Assembly (NCBI GenBank): GCA_027294815.1
Contig: JAPULP010000296.1
Span: 1 to 6,303 of the forward strand
DNA length: 6,303 bases
Direction: 5' to 3'
From: Gemmatimonadota bacterium
GTDB taxonomy: Bacteria; Gemmatimonadota; Gemmatimonadetes; Gemmatimonadales; GWC2-71-9
Shown here: positions 1 to 5,272 of the stretch, in pieces
Layout: every line of letters starts with the position of its first letter
How positions within the stretch are numbered: position 1 is the stretch's first letter
Position numbers and translations under genes: made by a program
Notes under the pieces: generated by a model
The model's input: only the letters and a program-made list of their open reading frames with translations
What the model was told of the DNA's origin: nothing
The model's database searches: none

Positions 1-1173
1 GTTGGTGAGCAGGTTGAGCAGCAGCTGGCGCGCCCGCGCCCGATCTCGTGGAAGGACGAGCGGCTTGTTCGGGCTCTCCATCGACACGTTGACCGACGCC
101 TGCTCGCCCAGAATGCTGGCGGTCTCGCTGATCTCGGCCAAGAGCTCGCGGAAGTCGGTGGGCTCGAGGTGCAGCGGAGCCCTGCCCTCGTCGACGCGTG
201 CCAGCGTAAGCAGGGAATCCACGATCTCCGTCATGCGATTGACTTCGATGAGGGTCTCCTCGAGGACTTCCATCAGGGCGGGCGACGCCGAGGGGTGGGT
301 AATAGCGCGCTCGACGCCGGCGCGAAGAACCGTAAGGGGCGTTTTCACCTCGTGACTCGCGTCGGCGGTGAAGCGGCGCAGGCTCAGGAAGTTGCGCTCC
401 AGCCGGATGAGCATGGCGTTGAGGGTCGTGGTGAGCCGGGCCATTTCTTCGGTACTGCTCACCTCGATCACCCGGCGATGGAGGCTGCGCCCGTCGGTGA
501 TCGCCTCGATCTCGTCGACGATGGTATCGACCGGCTTGATGTTCCGGCCGGCGAGGACGTATCCGACGATGATCGACGCCAACAAGATCAGTGGTCCACT
601 CACCAGCAGGGCGACCACCAATCGCTGAGTGTCGGTGATCACCCCCGCGGTCGGAGCGCCGACTAGAACGGCCGCCACCGCGGGGCCGGCCGTTGCTACC
701 GGGCGCGCAAAATGGCGGATCTCGCCTATCGACCCACCGATGTCCGTCAACCCAAACCGACCGCCGGTCGCCGATTCCCTCGCCGCGCTAGCCAGAAGAA
801 GAAGGCTCGGCACCGACGGTCTCGCCGCCTCGGACGCGAACAGGACGTCGCCCTCAGAATCGAGGATCACGACGTAGTCCTCCAGCGATTGCAACAGCGC
901 AGCCACCCGAGGAGCCAGCACGGGACGGGTCGTGGTCTCGCCGGCGACTTGAAGCGTGTCCAATCCCACCACGAGGCCAAAACCGCGATCGTACGCGTCG
1001 CTCAGAACGGCGGCGATAAAGTCCGCTCTGGATTGGGTTTGGGTGTCGAGCTGGCTGAACCGGTCCGGCCGCTGCACGAAATAGACAGTCGCCGCGAACA
1101 CAAACATCGTGACGGCCAGGGCGATGGCGTAGCCCACGGCCAGGCGCCCACGGAGGGTGCGAATCCTGCCCAC
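1..1173 (-). CDS. Membrane sensor histidine kinase, HAMP type (3' end beyond window)
   Basis: This gene reads off the left edge; 391 codons are visible with no stop. It encodes a classical inner-membrane histidine kinase. Residues about 11-33 form the first membrane helix. Residues 34-182 form an extracytoplasmic sensor region that I do not recognise. The second helix is about 183-206 and is followed by a HAMP linker (to about 258). The HisKA domain carries the phospho-acceptor H274 in FTADASHEVKTPLTVL. The visible part ends in the N-box of the ATPase domain (LLLNLLTN), so about 80-90 residues should be missing. The GTG start lies one base after the TGA of the upstream response regulator, with GAGAG about four bases before it. 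This indicates translational coupling and makes that regulator the obvious partner. No cysteine occurs in the visible part. The kinase family is clear; the signal sensed is unknown. Confidence 0.93.
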   Translation of the reverse strand, partial: MGRIRTLRGRLAVGYAIALAVTMFVFAATVYFVQRPDRFSQLDTQTQSRADFIAAVLSDAYDRGFGLVVGLDTLQVAGETTTRPVLAPRVAALLQSLEDYVVILDSEGDVLFASEAARPSVPSLLLLASAARESATGGRFGLTDIGGSIGEIRHFARPVATAGPAVAAVLVGAPTAGVITDTQRLVVALLVSGPLILLASIIVGYVLAGRNIKPVDTIVDEIEAITDGRSLHRRVIEVSSTEEMARLTTTLNAMLIRLERNFLSLRRFTADASHEVKTPLTVLRAGVERAITHPSASPALMEVLEETLIEVNRMTEIVDSLLTLARVDEGRAPLHLEPTDFRELLAEISETASILGEQASVNVSMESPNKPLVLPRDRARARQLLLNLLTN

Positions 1174-1174
1174 G

Positions 1175-1843
1175 TCACTCTCGCATGACGTACCCGACTC
1201 CGCGCACCGTGTGGATCAGACGATCCGTGCCCTGTCGGGCGATTTTCTTACGAAGACGATTGATCACGACATCTACCACATTCGTCCCGGGGTCGAAGTT
1301 GTATCCCCAGGCGTACTCGGTGATCAGCGTTCGGGAGAGGACTCGACCCTGGTTGCGCACCAGATATTCCAAAACGGCATATTCCTTCGGCGTCAGCTCG
1401 ACGATCTTGCCCGCCCGCCGCACTTCCCGGCTCCCGGAGTCGATTGTGAGATCTGCGATCTCGTATGTTGGCGAGACGATCTCGCGCGGTCGCCGCCCCA
1501 AGGCCTCGACGCGCGCGAGGAGTTCCTCGAACGAAAACGGCTTGGTGACGTAGTCGTCGGCTCCGGTACGAAGCGCCTGGACCTTGGAGTCCACTGCATC
1601 TTGTGCGGTGAGTACCAACACGGGGGTCCCAACCCCTCGATCGCGCAGCGTACGGAGCACCTCGACACCGCTCAATCCCGGCAACCGCAGGTCCAGCACG
1701 ATGACGTCGTACTCGCCGTGCGACGCCCGCTCGAGACCCTGCGGTCCATCGGCAACGAGATCGACGTGGAGGCGCTGCTCTTCGAAACCGCGCTGCACAA
1801 ACTGGCCCACGGTGGGATCGTCTTCCACCACGAGAATCTTCAC
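1175..1843 (-). CDS. OmpR-family response regulator transcription factor
   Basis: A full-length two-domain regulator of 222 residues, the normal size for OmpR/PhoB proteins. The receiver domain (1-115) has the acidic pair D8/D9, the phospho-acceptor D51 (VLDLRLPG), T79 and K101 (TKPF). The winged-helix DNA-binding domain (about 124-221) contains ELTPKEYAVLEYL and NVVDVVINRLRKKI, and ends in the typical VRGVGYVMRE. It begins with GTG, sharing the four bases GTGA with the stop of the upstream GAF-PAS kinase, and ends one base before the next kinase. It is thus coupled to kinases on both sides and could integrate two inputs. Once phosphorylated it should bind DNA; the divergent region before the peroxiredoxin and sod genes is a natural candidate target, by inference. 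It resembles the CopR/CusR/MprA group, but the sequence does not justify a gene name. Confidence 0.96.
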   Translation of the reverse strand: MKILVVEDDPTVGQFVQRGFEEQRLHVDLVADGPQGLERASHGEYDVIVLDLRLPGLSGVEVLRTLRDRGVGTPVLVLTAQDAVDSKVQALRTGADDYVTKPFSFEELLARVEALGRRPREIVSPTYEIADLTIDSGSREVRRAGKIVELTPKEYAVLEYLVRNQGRVLSRTLITEYAWGYNFDPGTNVVDVVINRLRKKIARQGTDRLIHTVRGVGYVMRE

Positions 1844-3435
1844 GATTCGTCCGGTTCACCGTCTGCAATGGGGAAAAACAGGCGGAAGGTCGATCCGCTG
1901 CCGCGTTGCGAATCCACGACCATGCGGCCTCGATGCTGCTGAACGATCCCGTAACAGATGGACAGTCCCAACCCCGATCCCCGCCCCGTTTCCTTAGTCG
2001 TATAGAAGGGCTCGAAGATTTTCTGGAGATCCTCCCGTTCGATCCCTTCGCCCGTATCGGCAAATTCGACCATCACCTCGTCCGTGCGATCCGGGTTCAT
2101 TGCGGTAGTGACGGTCAACGTGCCCTGCTCTTCCATCGCATCGATCGCATTGATCATCAAGGCCAAGAACACCTGGATGAGCTGCTTCGAATTGACGGAG
2201 ATTTCCGGAAGTGATTCCGCGAGCCGCTTGACGAGGTGGATACGTCGGAAACGATCGTGGTGTTTGATGAGGAAGAGCGCATCGTCCACGATCGGATTGA
2301 TCGATGCAGACGTCTTGGCTTGCGCTTTCGGGTTTGAGAAGTCCAAAAGACCGTCCACGATGTCCTGCACCCGATCCAGCTCGGACCCGATGATGCGCAG
2401 GTACTCTTCAAACCCGGTGCGGGCCGTCGCCGGCAGCTCCTCGAGGCGCAATTGCAACGCCTCGCTGCAGGCGCCAATCGTGGCCAGCGGATTATTGATC
2501 TCGTGCATCACCCCGGCAGCCAGCTGGCCGATCGCCGCGAGCTTGTCGGTCTGGGAGATCTGTTGCTGGATGCTTCGCCACTCGGTGATGTCTTCGCCGA
2601 TGGTGATCACGTGCGTGATCTCGTCGTCATGCAGCCGCATCGGAATCTTGCTGATCCGGTAATGCCGCAATTCCCCGAACGCCGTCGACCCGATCTCCAT
2701 TTGTTCCATTTCCCCGGTCGCGAAGACGTTGTCGAACTCCTCCTTGAGAAGATCACGCGGTTGGCGACTCATCACCTCGAAGACCTCGCGGCCAAGCACA
2801 TCGTCACGCGAAACGCCGCGCGCGCCCACCTCTCGTTTCGTGTTCCAGGCTTGGATTCGATAATCGCGGTCGACCACATAGAGACCGACCGGGAGGGAGT
2901 CGATGATCTTGGAGATGAATCGCCGTTGAGCTTCTGTTTCCCTGGTTCGGTACGCCACTTCTGCGGCGAGGTCTTCGGACAACTCGATCGAGGCCAACCA
3001 TGGTGCCAAGATGTTGGCGACGATGCTCAAGATCCGTCGGTCGACGTCGACCAACGCCTCGTCGCGAATCGTGGCTTCGAGCAGGCCGATGGGATCTCCG
3101 TCACTAAGGAGAGGAAACCGCAAACGCAGCTTTGCGTCGCTTCCGTGTCCCAGGGGATCCTCGATCCACTCCTTCACCTGTTCCGCCTGCTGCGCGTCGG
3201 GGGGTTCAGCCCCGGCCGCGCCAAGAGCCCGGTATCCCGCTCCGGCTTGATCCTTCAGCCAAATGCGGCAGTCTTCGAGATCGAGATCTCGACGGAGCGC
3301 CCCCACCACCCCAGATAGGACTTCGTCGGAGCCGAGGCCGGCCTGGAGGTACGTGGCGACATCCGCCAGTGCAGTCAGTCCCAGCGGGGTGGCCCTGCTT
3401 GCAGCCGAAGGTGAATCCGAATCGCTCACAGTCAT
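1840..3435 (-). CDS. Soluble GAF-PAS sensor histidine kinase (NtrB/AtoS-like core)
   Basis: A 531-residue kinase with no membrane helix, so probably cytoplasmic. An N-terminal GAF-like domain (about 20-150) is followed by a short helical linker (150-172), a PAS domain (about 174-286, starting IIDSLPVGLYVVDRDYRI and closing with ITIGEDITEWR), HisKA with H311 in GVMHEINNPLA, and a complete ATPase domain: N-box N429 (LMINAIDAM), G1 box DTGEGI (460-465), F-box FEPFYTTK, and G2 box GRGSGLGLSI. The HEINNPL phospho-acceptor motif is that of kinases usually paired with NtrC-type regulators, yet the adjacent regulator is OmpR-type. Cysteines are few: C56 (GAF), C323 (12 residues after H311) and C494. 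These are possible redox-sensitive positions, by inference. ATG is preceded by GAGGTAGG and lies six bases after the peroxiredoxin stop. The stop overlaps the regulator's start. Confidence 0.95.
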   Translation of the reverse strand: MTVSDSDSPSAASRATPLGLTALADVATYLQAGLGSDEVLSGVVGALRRDLDLEDCRIWLKDQAGAGYRALGAAGAEPPDAQQAEQVKEWIEDPLGHGSDAKLRLRFPLLSDGDPIGLLEATIRDEALVDVDRRILSIVANILAPWLASIELSEDLAAEVAYRTRETEAQRRFISKIIDSLPVGLYVVDRDYRIQAWNTKREVGARGVSRDDVLGREVFEVMSRQPRDLLKEEFDNVFATGEMEQMEIGSTAFGELRHYRISKIPMRLHDDEITHVITIGEDITEWRSIQQQISQTDKLAAIGQLAAGVMHEINNPLATIGACSEALQLRLEELPATARTGFEEYLRIIGSELDRVQDIVDGLLDFSNPKAQAKTSASINPIVDDALFLIKHHDRFRRIHLVKRLAESLPEISVNSKQLIQVFLALMINAIDAMEEQGTLTVTTAMNPDRTDEVMVEFADTGEGIEREDLQKIFEPFYTTKETGRGSGLGLSICYGIVQQHRGRMVVDSQRGSGSTFRLFFPIADGEPDES

Positions 3436-3441
3436 CCTACC

Positions 3442-3912
3442 TCATGTAAGCTCGCGTAGCCGATCGAGCAGCTCGGCGTTGTCCCGGCGGTCTCCCAGTT
3501 CGGCCTCGACGAAAACCCACCGTACGATTCCCTGTTTATCGACGATCACGTAGGCTCTCTTGGAGAAAAATGCGTCCTCCATAAGAGTCCCATACGCGCG
3601 ACACACGTCCCGCTTGAAATCACTCAGCAGATCGATGCCGAAGCCGTTCTTGGCCTTGAACTCTTTGAGGGCCGGCACCGAGTCGACACTGACCCCGAAC
3701 ACCTTGGCGTCCACGCCCTCGAAGAGCGCGGAGGCCTCCGTGAAGCATCCCATCTCGTCCGTGCACACCGACGTGAACGCGAGAGGGAAGAAGGCCAACA
3801 CGACGTTGCTCTTTCCCTGGAACGACGACAGGGTCACCTCTTCGTCGGCCGTCGACGAAAGCGTAAAATCGGGAGCCAGTTCCCCGACCGCCGGAAGCCC
3901 CGTTGTCGTCAT
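3442..3912 (-). CDS. Peroxiredoxin, AhpE/BCP-like thiol peroxidase
   Basis: A peroxiredoxin that reduces hydrogen peroxide or organic peroxides. From the chosen start it has 156 residues, normal for the AhpE/BCP group. The active site is FFPLAFTSVCTDEM, giving the P-x3-T-x2-C pattern. In numbering from the longer frame (start 3927) these are P48, T52 and peroxidatic C55; R124 in SKRAYVIVD fits the conserved catalytic arginine. PLAFT and LLSDF resemble mycobacterial AhpE. Other cysteines in the mature fold are C61 and C109, so a 1-Cys or an atypical 2-Cys mechanism are both possible. No signal peptide is seen. I prefer the ATG at 3912, preceded by GATGAGG, over ATG 3927, which has no good ribosome site and would add five residues including a cysteine. 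It is the first gene of the operon and is divergent from sod, which supports an oxidative-defence role. Confidence 0.94.
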   Translation of the reverse strand: MTTTGLPAVGELAPDFTLSSTADEEVTLSSFQGKSNVVLAFFPLAFTSVCTDEMGCFTEASALFEGVDAKVFGVSVDSVPALKEFKAKNGFGIDLLSDFKRDVCRAYGTLMEDAFFSKRAYVIVDKQGIVRWVFVEAELGDRRDNAELLDRLRELT

Positions 3913-3948
3913 GCACCTCATCCCCATCGCCAGGGTGGAAACTCGTTG

Positions 3949-3976
3949 CGGCGGCAGACTTTGCGATCCGCCGCCG
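3949..3976 (-). promoter_or_regulatory. GC-rich hairpin in the peroxiredoxin 5' leader
   Basis: A perfect 7-bp inverted repeat, CGGCGGC (3949-3955) and GCCGCCG (3970-3976), with a 14-base loop. If the candidate promoter at 3984-4012 is right, transcription would start at about 3977. The mRNA of the four-gene operon would then begin almost directly with this stem, ahead of a further leader of about 36 bases. Such 5' stems can protect mRNA from decay. No U-run follows, so it does not look like a terminator. The pairing is directly visible; the role is inferred. Confidence 0.4.
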
Positions 3977-3983
3977 GTTCAGG

Positions 3984-4012
3984 AATCTGGTTGCCCACGG
4001 CCCGGTAGGCAA
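3984..4012 (-). promoter_or_regulatory. Candidate promoter of the peroxiredoxin-kinase operon
   Basis: On the minus strand, TTGCCT (4012-4007) is separated by exactly 17 bases from CAGATT (3989-3984). The -35 box matches the sigma-70 consensus at 4 of 6 positions and the -10 box at 3 of 6, so this would be a weak or activated promoter. The spacer is covered by the dyad GTTGCC...GGCAAC, which would suit control by a DNA-binding protein. It is the best pair I find upstream of this operon, but it is only a motif match. Confidence 0.35.
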
Positions 4013-4034
4013 CCACGACGACACCACCTTGCCT
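3990..4034. promoter_or_regulatory. Three TTGCC half-sites in the divergent control region
   Basis: TTGCC occurs at 3991-3995 (plus), 4012-4008 (minus) and 4029-4033 (plus), alternating in orientation. The first two form the dyad GTTGCC-N12-GGCAAC, in which three inner base pairs also match. The last two form AGGCAA-N16-TTGCCT. The dyad centres are 19 bp apart, close to two helical turns, so bound dimers would sit on the same face of the DNA. Two of the half-sites double as the -35 boxes of the candidate divergent promoters. The local OmpR-type regulator is one possible ligand, by inference; chance in GC-rich DNA is the alternative. Confidence 0.4.
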
Positions 4035-4057
4035 CACCACGGCCCCAATGCTAATTA
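4029..4057 (+). promoter_or_regulatory. Candidate sod promoter with extended -10
   Basis: TTGCCT (4029-4034, 4 of 6 matches to the -35 consensus) is followed after 17 bases by TAATTA (4052-4057). TG is placed one base upstream of the latter (4049-4050), giving the extended -10 pattern TGnTA. The expected start of transcription is near 4064, leaving a leader of about 54 bases before the sod ATG. The AT-rich patch stands out in an otherwise GC-rich intergenic region. No experiment supports it here. Confidence 0.45.
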
Positions 4058-4071
4058 CCACAAGCCGCGCT

Positions 4072-4084
4072 TTTCTTGAAGAAA
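4072..4084. promoter_or_regulatory. Perfect 13-bp palindrome, possible operator of sod
   Basis: TTTCTT-G-AAGAAA is a perfect dyad with 6-bp arms. It lies about 15 bases downstream of the candidate -10 box and 34 bases upstream of the sod ATG. In that position a bound repressor would block early elongation. The cognate protein cannot be named from the sequence: it does not match the Fur or OxyR consensus that I know. Confidence 0.4.
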
Positions 4085-4103
4085 CCCTCAGACCAAGGAC
4101 TCG

Positions 4104-4109
4104 AAGGAG
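4104..4109 (+). promoter_or_regulatory. Ribosome binding site of sod
   Basis: AAGGAG lies eight bases before the ATG at 4118. It fixes that start over the in-frame upstream ATG at 4076, which has no such site and would add 14 residues without homology to the family. Confidence 0.85.
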
Positions 4110-4117
4110 CACACCCC

Positions 4118-4726
4118 ATGGCGCACCAGCTTCCCAATCTTCCCTACGCCCACGACGCGTTGGAACCACATATCGACGCTCAGACGATGCAGATCCACCA
4201 AGGCAAGCACCACAACGCGTATGTCACAAAGCTGAACGACGCCCTCGACAAACACCCCGAATTACACGACAAGAGCGTCGAGGACTTGCTGTCTGCTTTC
4301 GACTCCGTGCCGCAGGACATCCAAGGCGCCGTTCGGAACCACGGCGGGGGTCACGCCAATCATTCTTTGTTCTGGCAGATCATGGGACCCGATGGAGGCG
4401 GAGAACCGTCGGGTGCGCTGAGCGACGCGATCAACGCAGCGTTCGGAAATTTCGCCAGCTTCAAAACCACGTTCGCGAACAATGGAGCGACCCGCTTTGG
4501 GAGCGGTTGGTCGTGGCTCGCGGTCGGTGCAAAAGGTCTCGAAGCATTCAGCACCGCCAACCAGGACAGCCCCCTCATGGAAGGCAAGACTCCCATTCTC
4601 GGATTGGATGTCTGGGAGCACGCGTATTACCTGAAGTACCAGAATCGGCGACCCGATTATATCGAAGCGTGGTGGAACGTGGTACGATGGGACGAAGTGG
4701 CGAAGCGTTTCGACGCGGCATCGTAA
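4118..4726 (+). CDS. sodA: Superoxide dismutase, Mn-type of the Fe/Mn family
   Basis: Converts superoxide to oxygen and hydrogen peroxide. The 202-residue length is normal for the Fe/Mn family. The metal ligands are all visible: H27 (MQIHQGKHHNAYV), H82 (HANHSLFW), D164 and H168 (DVWEHAYYLKYQNRRPDYI). The NHGGGHANH stretch, and ANQDSP with its glutamine placed before the D-x3-H ligand motif, are typical of Mn-dependent or cambialistic enzymes; Fe enzymes usually carry a glutamine in the first region instead. Near the C-terminus VVRWDEV replaces the more common VVNW. No signal peptide is seen, so it should be cytosolic. It has its own strong ribosome site and is divergent from the peroxiredoxin operon, whose first enzyme could remove the peroxide it makes. 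Family certain; the metal is inferred from residues only. Confidence 0.97.
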   Translation: MAHQLPNLPYAHDALEPHIDAQTMQIHQGKHHNAYVTKLNDALDKHPELHDKSVEDLLSAFDSVPQDIQGAVRNHGGGHANHSLFWQIMGPDGGGEPSGALSDAINAAFGNFASFKTTFANNGATRFGSGWSWLAVGAKGLEAFSTANQDSPLMEGKTPILGLDVWEHAYYLKYQNRRPDYIEAWWNVVRWDEVAKRFDAAS

Positions 4727-4741
4727 GCCAACACTGTTCGT

Positions 4742-4767
4742 GGGGTGGCGGCATCGACCGCCACCTC
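4742..4767 (+). terminator. Possible sod terminator hairpin without U-run
   Basis: GGTGGCGG (4744-4751) pairs perfectly with CCGCCACC (4758-4765) around a six-base loop. One wobble and one more G-C pair extend the stem to 10 bp. It starts 16 bases after the sod stop. No T-tract follows (TCATCCAACC), so intrinsic termination is uncertain; it may instead define or protect the mRNA 3' end. I see no gene in the rest of 4768-4869. Confidence 0.45.
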
Positions 4768-4869
4768 ATCCAACCGAAAACCGCGCCCCCTGCATCAACC
4801 TCTCCAGCCGCGACCTTCCTTCGTCGATCGCGTCGGAGCAGCCTGCTAACGACCGCCGCGGAATTTAGC

Positions 4870-4886
4870 CACAGAGATCACAGAGA
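4870..4886. repeat. CACAGAGA direct repeat downstream of tRNA-Ala
   Basis: Two exact copies of CACAGAGA (4870-4877 and 4879-4886) are separated by one T, giving a 9-bp period, inside an AGCC...GG context. The purine-rich, low-complexity character differs from the surroundings. Similar CACAGAG or CGCAGAG tracts are familiar to me as dispersed intergenic repeats in environmental bacteria. Only one short unit is present here, so its membership in such a family is an inference. Confidence 0.4.
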
Positions 4887-4900
4887 GGTGCGGGGGGAAA

Positions 4901-4973
4901 TGGAGCGGATGGGAATCGAACCCACGACCCCCGGCTTGCAAAGCCGGTGCTCTCCCAACTGAGCTACCGCCCC
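4901..4973 (-). tRNA. tRNA-Ala (anticodon UGC)
   Basis: A complete 73-base cloverleaf. The acceptor arm GGGGCGG/CCGCTCC contains the G3-U70 pair that is the identity element of alanine tRNA. The D-arm is GCTC AGTTGGGA GAGC. The anticodon stem CCGGC/GCCGG carries the loop TTTGCAA, anticodon TGC. The variable region is GGGTC, the T-arm GTGGG TTCGATT CCCAT, and the discriminator base A. CCA is not encoded (ATTTCCCC follows), so it must be added after transcription. It is a lone tRNA between sod and a small membrane-peptide gene. All stems are fully paired, so it looks functional. Confidence 0.97.
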
Positions 4974-4988
4974 AAGAAAACCGCTGCC

Positions 4989-5017
4989 AATCTAACCGGA
5001 CGCCGCCCAATTTCCGA
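4989..5017 (-). promoter_or_regulatory. Weak candidate promoter of tRNA-Ala
   Basis: On the minus strand a TAGATT box (4994-4989) lies 15 bases before the first tRNA base, the spacing expected for a -10 with a short leader. The hexamer 17 bases upstream (TCGGAA, 5017-5012) matches the -35 consensus at only 3 of 6 positions. The -10 is plausible; the -35 is weak. Confidence 0.3.
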
Positions 5018-5042
5018 GGCATCACGGGCCTCAGCGGTGGTG

Positions 5043-5071
5043 TTGGAGAAACCTCTCGGGGGTTTTACCGT
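5043..5071 (+). promoter_or_regulatory. Candidate promoter of the small membrane-peptide gene
   Basis: TTGGAG (5043-5048) and TACCGT (5066-5071) are 17 bases apart. The -10 keeps the three most important positions (first T, A and last T). Transcription would begin near 5077, with a leader of about 17 bases. The spacer is occupied by a hairpin-forming sequence (5049-5065), which may be a binding dyad or a coincidence. Confidence 0.3.
5049..5066. other. Hairpin with T-run upstream of the small peptide gene
   Basis: AAACCTC (5049-5055) pairs with GGGGTTT (5059-5065) around the loop TCG, with one G-T wobble, and is followed by one further T and then A. On the plus strand it has the shape of a small intrinsic terminator, but no plus-strand gene lies between sod and this point that needs one. 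It may stop sod read-through, or be a dyad within the peptide gene's promoter. Confidence 0.35.
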
Positions 5072-5093
5072 AGTACCGGTGAAAGGGGACCCA

Positions 5094-5258
5094 ATGCAAG
5101 TGTTACTCATCTGGCTGCGCCGGATCATCGAAATCGGCATTCTCGAGTTTCTCAGGAAGCTCGGATGGAAATGGCTCGGTGGGCTCGTGCTTGGCGTGGT
5201 CGCACTTGTAGCGATCGTGATCGTCCTGATCCTGGTCATTGTGGCTCTACTGCTGTGA
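5094..5258 (+). CDS. Small membrane peptide, 54 residues
   Basis: I do not recognise this protein. The N-terminal half (residues 1-27) is rich in large hydrophobic and charged residues (five Arg/Lys against two Glu, with W7, W25 and W27), so it could lie as an amphipathic helix on the membrane. Residues about 28-54 are one uninterrupted hydrophobic helix of Gly, Val, Leu, Ile and Ala that ends the protein, so only the N-terminus would face the cytoplasm. ATG 5094 follows AAAGGGGA with a spacing of about five bases. The longer reading frame from 4947 is rejected because it runs through the antisense of the tRNA. It is transcribed alone, away from the tRNA and towards the lipoprotein gene, whose stop codon lies 14 bases beyond. 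It could be a small stress or regulatory membrane protein or a toxin-like peptide; the sequence does not decide. Confidence 0.7.
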   Translation: MQVLLIWLRRIIEIGILEFLRKLGWKWLGGLVLGVVALVAIVIVLILVIVALLL

Positions 5259-5272
5259 CCTGAGCGGCACCC

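Noticed and set aside
169..666. Plus-strand frames over 1-1190
   Set aside because: All antisense to the HAMP kinase, which reads continuously through 391 codons with H-box and N-box motifs.
1157..1942. 261-codon plus-strand open frame
   Set aside because: Antisense to the OmpR-type regulator, whose motifs are intact on the other strand; a GC-rich shadow frame.
2452..3318. 288-codon plus-strand open frame
   Set aside because: Entirely antisense to the GAF-PAS kinase; no recognisable domain.
4076..4117. Upstream in-frame ATG of sod adding 14 residues
   Set aside because: No ribosome site before it, overlaps the 13-bp palindrome, and family members start at the MAHQLPNLPY-like position served by AAGGAG.
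4048..4962. 304-codon plus-strand frame overlapping sod
   Set aside because: Different frame from sod, continues through the intergenic region and the antisense of the tRNA; composition typical of a shadow frame.
5016..5032. GAGGC...GCCTC inverted repeat
   Set aside because: Only 5-bp arms, no supporting context; expected by chance at this GC content.
4947..5093. N-terminal extension of the small membrane peptide
   Set aside because: Would be translated from the antisense of tRNA-Ala; ATG 5094 has a good ribosome site.
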